This document shows, in pieces, positions 32,601-43,618 of a stretch of DNA of 64,000 nucleotides (the first letter of the stretch is position 1; the number at the start of each line of letters is the position of its first letter). Made by a program: the position numbers and the translations under genes. The notes beneath the pieces are model-generated. The model had not been told where the DNA came from. It saw only the letters and a program-made list of their open reading frames with translations, and ran no database searches. Source of the DNA: Taeniopygia guttata (lineage: Eukaryota; Chordata; Aves; Passeriformes; Estrildidae). Location: NCBI RefSeq assembly GCF_048771995.1, contig NC_133024.1, forward strand, positions 91,296,501-91,360,500. Reading direction: 5' to 3'.

Positions 32601-34780
32601 ATTTCAGCTTACAGACACCAATTTATTTACCTTGTTGGTCTGTTTAGCAAATTTCTTTTTCTTTCCCCATGGTATGATTAGGAAATCTGCACTTACCCAG
32701 GTATTGTGAGCAAGACATTTCATGATGACAGGGGAATCATAAGGAACAATTTAATGTGTCAAATCTCAGAAAAGCCCACTAATGTTTGCATTGTGAAAAA
32801 TCATGACCTGCTAATACAACAAAGTGAATTCCCAGTTGCATTGAACCCTGTGAAAACAAGAACTCTACTTAAAATGTAATGTAAAATATATTTGAAATTC
32901 CAAGTGGCTTTGGTGAAAGCTGTAGGAATTAACTTGATGGCAAATCTGGTCACAGAAGATGGAAAGGATGGCAAGGACAGGGTGACAAGACACTGTGCAT
33001 GTAGATAGTAGAGATGTGAGATACGAGATCAGTAGGAATTGTGCTTGTGCACGTGAATGACAGTTTAGTCCCAACTCCCAGTCTTCTACAGCTGCACCTG
33101 TTTTTGGGGTTCATTTATGTTCATCTTCACTCCTAATTCTTACAGTAGGCTTCCAGTATACACAAGAGAGCTGTCTGGTCTTGCTTTGGGCTAAATAAAT
33201 TTAAAAGTTTCAGAAAAAGCTCTCTATTAGCATAAAGCAGATAAATAGCAAACCAATAAACTGTGGCTTCACAGGCACACTACCACAAGAAAGAAACACC
33301 TCTTGAAGGTGTGTATGTTCTCTAGGGCTGGACATGACCCCATGGCCCTCTGGAGCACCTTGTCCCATGACCTTCCAGGGCACACAAAGGGACAAGGACT
33401 TGGTCATTCCATCCTTGTCCCATGCCGACCCTCCACAAGGCTCAAAGCTGATGCTTTTGTAACAGGATTGAAGTGCCCTTCTCCTGCTTCATGGCTTTGC
33501 CAGACACTTGCCTGTCTCTTCCGGCCTCCTAAAGAAAAATAGAGACAAAATATCCAGCAACACCTTGCTGCTGCAGAGGACTGCTTCCCAAAACAGTCTC
33601 AAACATGACTGTGTGCCTAAATAACCTCCTGTGTAGGACCCTCTCCCCAGCTTCTCGGACACACTTTGGAACACAAAAGTGGGCACACATTGCCAGTGCT
33701 TGAGTCTTTCATGCCCAGCTCTCAGGACATGCAGCCTTGTGCACTTAAGCAAGTGGCATCCCATAGATGTCTCTTGGATCAGGTTCACCTCCATTGGAAA
33801 AATTTCATTTCTTCCCAGAGCCTATAACATCACTGTAGTTTGGGTAGCTGTGGAAGTGCAGCTGTGCCCACCCACACACCTCCAGACATCACAGTGGCAG
33901 CAAACACAGCCACTGCAGGCTGGGAGCTCACACCTTGCACAGAGGACGAGGTGGCAGAGGCCTCAGCTCACAACCCACAGTTCAGGCCTGTGTGCAATTC
34001 TAGGCTGTTTTCTTTCACCCTTTTCATGAAAAATTTCACCTTCTTTCCAATAAATACTGTGTCTTCACTGGAAATTTCCTGTTTCCTGAGTTACAGGATA
34101 TGTAGAAAGAAAATTGCAATAATGAAAACACCACTACAACAGCAGACAAGTTCCACATTGCTCCAGTTGTATGGATGGCTAAGCTCAGAAAATCCCATTG
34201 CTGTGGAAGTTTATTTGAGAAACTCAGAAGTAGTGTTCCAGCATGAAACTTCTTGCTACCACTGTGAGCATTTAAAACAGCTCTGTTCAGTTCCAGGTGA
34301 TGAAGTAGTAATAAAAATACAGCAGCCCAAAATAGTTGTCAAGTTTTAAAATTGTCTAAAATTTATCATAAACAAGATGTGGGAAGCTGTGAAGTTGCCT
34401 GAGGCACAGCAAAACTAAAACATGAATAATTACATAAAAATTACATAAACCAGGGATTCCCTTCTCCTTCATCCCAATTACAGAGAAGATTTAGAAAAGC
34501 TGGTGATATATTTTAATCTCTTTCTCTTTGACAGAAACCACCATGGAATATCTTTGTCCAAGGGAAAAAAAAAAAAAAAACAAAGAAGACACTTTGCAGA
34601 GCTGTAAACTTGTGTCAGGACCATTTAAGCATGGGCTACTAGGGTTACTCTGCTTATTTGCTTTTTCTTTAAGGTGCTGATCCCCACGGATGAGACAGCA
34701 AACTTGTCTCCAGTGCTTCAATGGATTCCTATCTCTGAAGTAAGAGTTAGTGGGTGTTTCCCTGCAGACTTCTGGAGAGC
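29669..34780. other. Intergenic, no firm gene
   Basis: 5.1 kb of mostly unique-looking sequence. A GC-richer block at about 31960-32300 is open on several frames by composition. One + strand open stretch at 34126-34349 has a more protein-like translation and is listed separately. An A run sits at 34566-34580. Confidence 0.5.
34126..34349 (+). other. Unrecognised coding-like stretch (orphan exon or retrocopy remnant?)
   Basis: In + frame, ATG at 34120-34122 begins MKTPLQQQTSSTLLQLYGWL and the frame runs to TAA at 34347-34349. It includes SSENPIAVEVYLRNSEVVFQ, then HETSCYHCEHLKQLC and GDEVVIKIQQPKIVVKF. The mix of charged, aromatic and hydrophobic residues and the alternating beta-like end look more like a real protein than the neighbours. 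A candidate acceptor (TTTCCTGAGTTACAG) lies just upstream near 34106. I do not recognise the family and found no other exon. It could be a terminal exon, a fragment of a retrocopy, or chance. Confidence 0.25.
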
Positions 34781-35395
34781 TGCATGAATTCAGCTGTCCT
34801 TGTTGAACTGCACAGCTTCCTGCCCTGTCCAGTCCCTCTGGAAGGCAGCATGGATGGTACCATCATTCCAGCCCAGTGACACTGACAGCCCTCTCAAGGT
34901 AAAGGGCACCTCATCACTTCCTCCAGGGTAAGGTATCACACAGGACAGGCCACAGGACAGACCCGCAGTACTCCACTCATGACCAGCTCCCAGGAAGAAG
35001 ATACATGGCCCAATAACCATGACCCTCTGAGCCCAGTCATCCAAAGAGCTGCTTACCCATCTAGATCCATTCAAACGACAAGTTCCAAATTTAGATGCAT
35101 GAATGTTATGGGAGACAACATTTAAAAGCTTTGCTGAAGTCTACATGAACTGCACCCACATCATTAAAGCTGCAATAATCGAGACCCAGTGCTCTCCCTA
35201 CATTCACAGCTGTGGTCATTTTATCACAGAAGGCAAACAGGCTGGGCAGCTGTGACTTGCCTGTGTAAAGTTGTGCTGAGGGCTCTCTCACATTCTTCTT
35301 CATGTGCCCAGAAATGGACTCCCTGATTTTCCCAGAGACTGAAACAAGGTTGATTTGCCAATCATTCCCCAGATTTTACTTCTGGTTCTTTTGAA
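34781..35395 (-). mobile_element. CR1 LINE ORF2 (reverse transcriptase) fragment
   Basis: On the minus strand, translated pieces match the CR1 reverse transcriptase. They include a GKIRES-type segment, then EPSAQLYTGKSQLPSLFAFC with DKMT (family: QHGFxKGKSCLTNLxxFxDxVT), VHVDFSKAF (family YLDFSKAF), a weakly preserved GWxDWAQRVMV region and VPFTL near the active-site region. The copy is old and its reading frame is interrupted. It lacks the usual CR1 3' end, so it is an internal piece rather than a simple 5' truncation. Boundaries are approximate. Confidence 0.82.
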
Positions 35396-38300
35396 GACAG
35401 TAATATATAACAACCTTTTCCACATGCTGCTACATACAAAAGGTCATCACACCTGGCATAATTTGTGTAAAGTCTTTTCGCATCTGTCCTGTGGCCATCT
35501 TTTTGATCATCCCAGTTTACCTAAAATTATTTGCAGGGAGCAGAAGGGTGGAATGAGAAATTCTCATGTCTCTTTGAAGTGAAATCCTCCTTCAGACAGC
35601 TGGGAATCCAATCCTATAACAATCCTTTCTGCTCCTACTGCAGAAAGCCAACTCTGTTCCCTAAAGCCTGTCCAAGTTTAGCAGTGCTGGACAAGGAGAA
35701 ATGGCTCTACTGTTACTGTCACCTCGTGCTGCAAACATGTACAGAAGTTGGCAATCCACTGTGTGCATCCACTACCACAGACTGTCCACCAGAAGCAATT
35801 GACAGGTAAGGAGAAAGATATGCTTTCAAAAGTTCATTCAGTATATTGCAGAAAATGAAACACATCCACTCGTCTACTACACCCTTCTGAAACACACACC
35901 CACACACAAACAAGGAGTGAAAAAAGAGTGTGTGAGTCCTTGTCTACCTACCAGAAGGATGTGTCCTAAGTGGTTTCCATAAAAATAGAGATCCCAGAAA
36001 CAAAAAACTTTGTTGACCAGTGTTTTCATGGAATGAAACAGCCTCCAGCAGCTGCTTGCTACAGAGTAGAGATGCCTTACCTGTATTTTCTCTGGGGGAT
36101 ATCTCCACTGTCCAAAAAGAGACAGGTGAAGGTCCAGCATAGAAAGGAGGCACCTGCACTGATAGCATATCTGAGTCTGTGACTCTAGTTCTTCAAGCAA
36201 GAAATGGATCTAAAAGGCCCTGTGTTAGAAAGGATGGGGCAATGAAGCCTCCTAAAGTTAGATGAAACTGTCAAAATAACATTTACATCAGTTTTACAAA
36301 TAAAGATACACCTGTTGTTTCTGAGCTTTGATACAAACCTATTCAATTTGTCCTCCAGAAGCTCCTTTGTTTCATCTTTTATCACTAAAAGCACTAGATA
36401 ACAGATCTCTTCACTCAATATTTCCAGAAATACAAGTGTCTGACATTTGCCTCAGTCACCTATGGAAAATATGAACAGTTTATTCATGGAAGTTAATATT
36501 TGTGCTTTTTTGAGAACCTTTCTTAGCCAAGGCTTGACAGTGAGTTGTCAAATATAATTTTGTCTGTTTTTGCTCTGTCAGACACAATAAGACAACCCTT
36601 GGCCTCTGACTTGAACAATGAAGGTTCTTTGTCTTCTCTTGAAATATCCATGGACATGAGTGCTACCTTCTGGCCAATGGTGTCTTCCATAAAATCACAA
36701 CTATGGATGGCAGGACACCCTGGAAATCCACTTCTGACAGTTCTTCTGTATTCTCTTGTACGGCATGACACAATTTACACAATGTCACTACTGCCCTGAC
36801 ACACAATAGCCTCCAGTCCTTTCATCAAAGCTAGTAAGAGTGTCACATAATTTGTGTTTATCTTTTTTGGAAATGTGATGCTCTATTTCTCTTGAGCCCA
36901 TTTATATAGAATTCCTTTATATCTATTATAGCATAGGGAGGGAAGATTACTTTTGAAAGCAAAGTCCCACTGTTTACCTCAGTATGGTAGCCTTTCATCC
37001 ACTCTTTACAAGCCTCTCCCTTTTGTAAAAGTTCCTTTGTGCTGAATCTAAAGGCTCAGCGTAAAGGAGCCCTCACCACAACTTCTACATTTCCAAAAAA
37101 AGCTAAATAAAATATTAGTGTGGATAACAAAGATGGAGAGCAGTATCAGTAATTTTACTTTAAAAATACTACTTTTGTCTTCCTGAAGCTGTCTCCAATC
37201 CAAGCAGAATAGGGTCAGCAGACAAAATACTGAGACAAAACATAAAATCCTGATAAAGCATGGAAGTGAAAAATCAGGGCATCCAAAAAATCACATTACT
37301 CTTCTGCAGTGACACTATGCCAAAGTGATATGAACATGACCAAAGTTTTAAAGTACCTCTGACCATAGATTAGACTTGATTAAAGTTTAAGACATGTTAC
37401 ATTTATTTCCTTCTACTTCCAGTGTCCTCCAGAGACCCCTACAAATGAAAGCATTCAAACTCAGGGGACTTTCCTGAAAGAATTGCCCTTAATGTTTTAG
37501 CTGTTGAATAAAATCACTGTGTGGAACATTAATCTAACAATTCATCTTTTACCGATAGGGCTCTCACTAAATTGTCTGTTCCCAAAGTCATAAGACTGAA
37601 GAAGCTATTATGAGAACAGAGCGTTTTAGTTCAGATGCATCCACACAAATCTCAAGGAGAGGAGGCTGGCAGAAAGAAAAGTCCCCTGATATGTATCTTT
37701 TAATTAACATTGCAAAACATTCCTTTCTGTATGCAGGTGAATAATTTACACACAATTCACTTGTATTTCAAATCCTTATCACTAAATACCTTTTTTTTCT
37801 TCCAAATTTGATTTATTTTGAAAAAAAAAAAATTGAACTAGTGAGGTGTATTGTATGATGAGGGAATTCAGGATGTATACCACCAAGGGTATTTAAATTG
37901 CATTAATTCTTCCACAAAGTGAGAGCATAAAGGTAACTCTATCTGTCTTACCCAAGTTTTGCATTATTGACTTAATGGATCCAAGTTTATTTTAAGGTTT
38001 TTGAGGTTTTTTGGTTTTAGGGTTTTTCCCATAATGCTGAGCTATGAGCCTGGGATATATTAACCTTTTGGGGCCCTATTTGTCAGCAAGCCAAATGCAA
38101 GAGACAACTCAATACTGTTTGCATCAGGATCCTTTCCCCAGAGCAACAAGCACAAGCAGAAGTTCAGGTCCAGTTCAGCCAGCATCAGTGTTGGACAATA
38201 GATGTACCACCACCGTGAAGTCACCTATTGCCTGCATCCTCTGCAGATCCCACAGAGTCTGTTCCAGCCCTCAGTCTCAGCTGATGGCCACAGGAGGCAG

Positions 38301-38820
38301 CTGACTTATTAAACTAGAGAAAATAAAACCAACAACCTAAAGTGCCTTAGAAATTAATGTTACTGTCCGTAGGGCTATATGGAGGAATTGCCTTGAAGCA
38401 TTTTTTGAGGGGGACAGACTCAGTGCACAGGCACATGGTGCTTACAGCACACTCACATATTATACAAAATTACTGTATTGCAAGGAATTCTGCCATTTCA
38501 GACACATCTTTTGCTCCCGCCATCCCTAGTTTCCTAAAACTTTGATGGAGGTTAGATTTTCACCCCAACAACTGAAAAGAATTTTGACCTCTGTGAAGTG
38601 TCCATCCACCTGGGTGGGATTAGTATTTTACTCTTTGTTACTGCAGTATCTGTGGTAGTCATCTACTGTGAATACATATAGTCACAGTATAATATATATA
38701 CTTGTATAGTATATATACTATTTATATATACTTGTATAGTATGCAAGGTCTTTAAAAATGGTTACCCTGAACTACCAAGGTATTGGAGAGGACAGCAGAG
38801 CCAGCAGACCTTCTCAAGGA
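35396..38820. other. Intergenic, nothing recognised
   Basis: 3.4 kb of AT-moderate sequence with no supportable gene or named element, except an AT-rich duplicated block at 38693-38742. Small open frames on both strands have no family features. Confidence 0.55.
38693..38742. repeat. AT-rich block with duplicated 20-mer
   Basis: TATATATACTTGTATAGTAT occurs at 38693-38712 and again at 38723-38742, separated by 10 bases of TA sequence. The block is partly self-complementary (TATACTATTTATATATA), so it could extrude as a hairpin. Confidence 0.85.
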
Positions 38821-39396
38821 TGTATAAGGTGCTGACCCTGGCTGGATACCAGGTGCCCACCAAAACACTCTATCACGCCCCCCTTCTCATCTGAACAGGG
38901 GAGAGAAAATAAGATGGAAAACAACTCATAGGTTGAGATAAGGCAGTTTACTAAAACCAAATAAAAGGCTGTGTGCACATAGGCAAATGCAAAAACCCCA
39001 AAGATTTTATTCACTACTTCCTATCAGCAAGTAGGGGAAGGAAGACTCCAGGGAAGCAGGACTTCAGGAAACATAGCAGTTACTCTGGAAAGCAAACATT
39101 GTAAATAATGAATGCTCCCTACTTCCTCCTCCTTTTCCTAGCTTTTTTAGCCAAGCAGACATCATATGGTATGGAATATCTCTTTGGTTAATTCAGTTCA
39201 GCTGGCCTAGTTGTGACCCTTCCCAAGACCTTGCCCCCTCCCAGCCTACTGATGTAGGGGCAGAATGTAGGAGAGACAGTGCTGAGGCTGTGCCAGCGCT
39301 GCTCAGCAGCAGCCAAAACACTTCAGTATTACCAGCTCCAGTTTAGCTCCCAGTGCAATGGGGAAAACAAACTCCATCTCAGCCAGACCAAATACA
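38821..39396 (-). repeat. 3' LTR of the ERV-L provirus
   Basis: Shares long colinear blocks with 43037-43618. Examples on the + strand are CTCTATCACGCCC, AAGATGGAAAACAACTC, GGTTGAGATAAGGCAG, AAGATTTTATTC, AAGCAGGACTTCAGGAAAC, CTTTTTTAGC and GACAGTGCTGAGGCTGTGCC. The pyrimidine-rich stretch just to its right (39397-39414) is the polypurine tract on the minus strand. Confidence 0.9.
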
Positions 39397-41070
39397 GTCT
39401 CCACCCTTTATTCCATACCATTTGTGTCATACTCAGATCCCACAAATTTTAATCTTCTAACTATTGCACTATATTTACTTCTCATTACTGAAAACTGTTT
39501 TTACCAGCATTAAGACCTTAAACTACATCCTTAAACCATATTTATACCAAACATAAAGAGCCATACATTTTCATCAACTATTGTCCCCAGTCCTTTCACA
39601 GACAGATATAATTTTCCCATTCCATGGTCTTCCTCTGCCCCTCCAGATGTTCAGAAACAGTCCGTAACTTGGATTCTGTTCCATCAGGATGGGTGCTCAG
39701 GACAGGAAAAGCAGGAAAAGCAGCACACGATGACACCGGCCTGGCTCAGGTTGTTGTCGCACTTGCCTTGCTCTCCCCTCTTCACCAGTTCATGTCACTC
39801 CTGCTACTTTACTTCCTGCAACATAAAACTCACACCACAGATTATTTTTCCCCAAAGTTCAAATCTCCTTGAGGCACACACCAAGTCTCCTCATCTTTCC
39901 GCATTACCCACCAAGTACACCCAGGTCCTTGGGCAAAGACAATCCCACAAATGGGTTTGCCTTTTCCCATGGGAGGCAAAATCCACACTGACTCCCCCAG
40001 CTACTTCCCTATGTGTAGTACAGGGACCTTATCTCCTCCCACAGCTTGGGCAGGACCAGGGCGGTTAGCAGATCCCCTAGTGTTAACCAGCCAAGTGGCT
40101 TCTGCTAAATTTGCATCCCCATGCTTCCATGCCCCATTGCCCAACAACTCTCAACATAGTCTTCAGCAGTCCATTTTACCTTCCAATCTTTCCAGAGGCT
40201 TGTGGATGATAAGGAAGGTGATGCACCCATGAAAGATGCAGGGCTATGTTTCCACCCCCTGGAACCATTCATTCCAGGTTTATTTGACACTCTCGACACT
40301 GGAGTTCTAACATGTCTGATTCAGCACTCAGGGGTACTGTGACTTCATTTAGGCCACAATAGCCTATGCTAACCTCCATTCTTCATCAGACTTTTCCAAT
40401 TGACACATGGGGCAGTTACAAGGTGAGTGAGTCTTGCTGATAACTCTTTGGCTCTACAGTTGAGGAATCAGCTCATGGATGGGAGCCAGGGAATCTCAGT
40501 GGGTGCCAAACTGCTGCTGATGCACTGTCTTGGTAGCAATTGGCACCTGCTGTTCTTCACCTTGCAGCTCTCCTGCAAGAAAGGGATGTTCTAAGAGGCC
40601 AGGCAGGGTGGATAACTACTTGATCTTCTCTGTATTCACAGTAGCTACACCAAAAAGCCATTGGTACCCCTTTATATTCTTGAGGTACACTCTCCTGAGA
40701 TGGTCAGTTCCAAGGATATAAGTGGGCCAGTCACAAAGGGGCACTTTTCCCACTTGTCCCCTGTTAAGCTCCCTCCAGCCTCCAAAACAGGCAATTTTTG
40801 GCATCCCCTTGTCAATCCAGAGATCCAGATGGGTTCTGAGCCCCTGTACCCCAATAGCGCCAGCTTACACTATGCACCAGTATCTACCAAAGCCTTGTAT
40901 ACTTCTGTGGGTTTGATATGCCAGGCTATCAAATACAATACACCCAGTAATCCCTTTCCTCCTCCTGGCAGAAGGGAGGGACCCTCTATTCTTTTTCCTG
41001 GTCAGAGCATCCAGAGTCTGACACTTACAGTGCCAGACCAGAAATCTCACCAGGATCAAGAGAGGTAATA

Positions 41071-42990
41071 TCAGTTCTTCTGTGTCTGGGAGGTTGCTGA
41101 CTGCTGTCTTGTGCCTGCAGAAACCACACGGAGAGCTTTGCTGGATGGCCCTTTCTCTCTTCTCTCACAGCTCTCTTCTTTCCCAGCTCTCTTCTCTCTC
41201 AGTTCACGGACATGGGCTTCCAGCTTAAAGGTGGGTTTACCATCCCACTTCCTCATGTCTTCCCCCTGATCACACAGAAGGAACCACAGTGCACCACGTG
41301 TCATATGTCTGAGGCTCTCTTTCCCTCTGATCAGGGCAGAAGACTGATTTCTTGGACTACCCTTGACAGCTGAGGTACTGGCCTGTAGGGATGAGGAGGT
41401 ACAAAGAGTTTCTTCTAAGTTTTGGAACCAAAAAGATGCTCTCTCTACAGTTGGTGTTTCCATTCCTGGGTAATACATTGCTGCCAAACTGTTAGAATAT
41501 GACGCAGGGGCACTTTGAATTACCTTCCTCCACATGGCCATTGTGCAAGGGACATCCTCTGGATCTTTGGAGATGTTATCATTATCTAGATCACTATAGA
41601 TGACTTCCAGCACTGCTAATTCTCTCAGGTACTGGATACCTTCATCTGCAGTGGTCCACCTTCCTGGGGAGTTCACAAGACCTTCCTTAAAGGGATATTT
41701 TGCTTTCACACTTGAGAGGAGTCGTCTCCAGAGACTGCAAATTGCTGTCTCTTTTCCAATTCCTCTTTCAATTTCCCGATCTCTAGCAAGGGATCCCAGC
41801 TGTTGGGCTTCCCTACCTTCCAGTAGGCGACCATCAGCGCCACAATCCCAGCATCGAAGCAACCAGGCAGAAATCCGCTCACCTGGCTGGCGGCTGTAAT
41901 CTTTCTGCAAGTCTTGAAGTTCTGATGATGTCAGAGACTGTGCAATTTCTGTTTCCTGTTCAAATTTTTTCACTCCTTTCTTTGATTTATTTGTTGAATA
42001 ACTGGTTTCTTGATCAGACCCTTCCTTTCCTGATGATTCTTCTTTTTCTTCATTTTCTTTTTGTTCTTTTTTTTCTTCCTCCTTTTCTCCCTTTTCTTCC
42101 TTTTCTTCTTTTTTTTGTTTTTCTTCCTTTTCTTCTTCCTCTTCTTTTTTTTCTTCTTCTTCTTCCTCTTCTTTTTTTTCCTTTTCTTCTTCCTCTTCTT
42201 TTTTTTCTTCTTCTTCCTCTTCTTTTTTTTCTTCTTCTTCCTCTTCTTTTTTTCCTTCTTCTTCCTCCCTTTCTAATTGACAATAAGGACTTGTAACTCT
42301 CCCTGTCCACTCTTTCTTTTCCATTACAGGGACAGTTAAAGCAGTTGTTGTGGTCTGGGTTCCTATCTCAACCATCATGTCCTCAAACACAGTTTGGGTC
42401 TCTGCATCAGTCACAGTCCTCTGAGAGTACTGAAATGTGGCTCGGTAGGCACAGGCCAGGCCCCAGCACAGGGTGAGAAGCTGCTGGGTTTCATTGGGCT
42501 GGGCAAGGCACCCCTCTATCAGCTGATGGGTCAGTTTGTCAGGGTTGATTACCTGCTCATGTGTAAATTCCCAGGCAATGGGAGGTGATAACCGCCCTAG
42601 GAACCTGCCCAAATCCTTCCACACACCCTGCCACCCAGGAACTGACTGCTTCAGGGAGCATTTTGATATCACCTCACTCAAAATTTGTCTTCTCATATAC
42701 CACCATGACATCAGATTCCACAAACCCCATGATACGCTTACAGTACTAATTAAACAGATCATGTAAGGATGAACAAGGACTGCAGGAGCCTGCATAATGA
42801 AAGAATCCACATAAATTCCCAGTAGGGAGAGAGAGATGTATTCCCTCATTGTCTCCACAAGATAGCTCCCCCAGCACAGCAAGGCCATCAATGCCAGGGA
42901 AAAGCACAGAGCCATTGTTTGTATTAACATGTTCCCAAACTCAGCAAAATAAAGAGATAAGCAGTGCTGCTGGCAAACTGCGATCTGCAC
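41071..42990 (-). mobile_element. gag reading frame of the ERV-L provirus
   Basis: A 639-codon open frame starting about 50 bases inside the 5' LTR. In order: two or three hydrophobic segments in the first ~110 residues (MALCFSLALMALLCWGSYLV is the clearest); a region at about 110-240; a Lys/Glu tract at about 230-320; then a segment typical of avian ERV-L gag at about 350-560, with LQDLQKDYSRQPGERISAWL, LEGREAQQLGSLARDREIER and GDGKPTF-like DMRKWDGKPTF near the end. No CCHC zinc knuckle was seen. The frame looks whole while the rest of the provirus is broken, which is unusual for its apparent age. A host-adopted gene is possible but unproven. Confidence 0.8.
42050..42272 (-). repeat. GAA/GAG minisatellite inside gag (Lys/Glu tract)
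   Basis: On the + strand this is a pure pyrimidine tract of TTC, TTCC and T-run units, with CTTCTTCCTCTTC repeated every 30-40 bases. On the minus strand it encodes runs of E and K such as KKEEEEEEKKEEEEEEK. The repeat has expanded by slippage in steps that keep the frame. Confidence 0.92.
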
Positions 42991-43036
42991 AGGAGCTGGC
43001 TAGCGGATAACTAACACTACTATAGCATGCAATATA

Positions 43037-43618
43037 TGTGGTGGGTCGACTCAGGCTGGATGCCAGGCACCCACCAAGCCACTCTATCACGCCCACCTTC
43101 TCAGCTAAGGAGAGAAAAATAAGATGGAAAACAACTCGTAGGTTGAGATAAGGCAGGTCAGCAAAGCAAAAGCAAAAGGTTGCACATGCACAAGCAAAGG
43201 AAAAAAAACCCAAAAGATTTTATTCTCTACTTCCCATCAGCAAGTGATGTCCGGCCGCTTCCTGGGAAGCAGGACTTCAGGAAACGTAGCAGTTGCTCTG
43301 AAGGCAAATGTTGCAAATAACAAGTGTTCCCCACTTCCTCCTCCTTTTCCTAGCTTTTTTAGCTGGGCAGACGTCATATGGTATGGAACATCCCTTTGGT
43401 CAGTTTGGGTCAGCTGGCCTAGTTGTGTCCCCTCCCAAGACCTTGCCCACTCCCAGCCTACTGATATGGGGGCAGAATGTTGGAGAGACAGTGCTGAGGC
43501 TGTGCCAGCGCTGCTCAGCAGCAGCCAAAACTCTGGAGTGCTATCAGCTCCTCTCTAGCTCCCAAGGCAAAGCACAGCGCTGGGAGGGCTGAGCTCCATC
43601 TCATCCAGAACCAATGCA
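43037..43618 (-). repeat. 5' LTR of the ERV-L provirus
   Basis: Partner of 38821-39396, reading TGTGGTGGGTCGACTCAGGC at its left end on the + strand and ...CCAGAACCAATGCA at its right end. Being upstream of gag on the minus strand it would be the promoter LTR. I could not place a convincing primer-binding site next to it. Confidence 0.9.

Larger units (their letters stand above)
38821..43618 (-). mobile_element. ERV-L type endogenous retrovirus (provirus with both LTRs), broken
   Basis: A 4.8 kb provirus on the minus strand, transcribed right to left. Related LTRs lie at both ends (38821-39396 and 43037-43618), each with TG...CA ends. Inside are a long gag frame next to the right (5') LTR, weak protease/reverse-transcriptase-like remnants at about 40100-40860, and an integrase C-terminal remnant at about 39840-40150 (GPGCTWWVM and PQGDL type motifs). 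A purine-rich tract on the minus strand abuts the left LTR. No env is seen, as expected for ERV-L. The five bases AGGAT occur at both junctions (38817-38821 and 43618-43622), a possible target duplication sharing one base with the LTR ends. The pol region is much shorter than a whole one and is broken. The LTRs differ noticeably (by eye perhaps 15-20%, not counted), implying an age of tens of millions of years. The ERV-L assignment rests on remembered avian ERV-L gag and pol motifs. Confidence 0.88.

Noticed and set aside
41925-42296. A + strand frame of Phe/Leu runs opposite gag
   Set aside because: It is the complement of the Lys/Glu repeat in gag and has no independent support.
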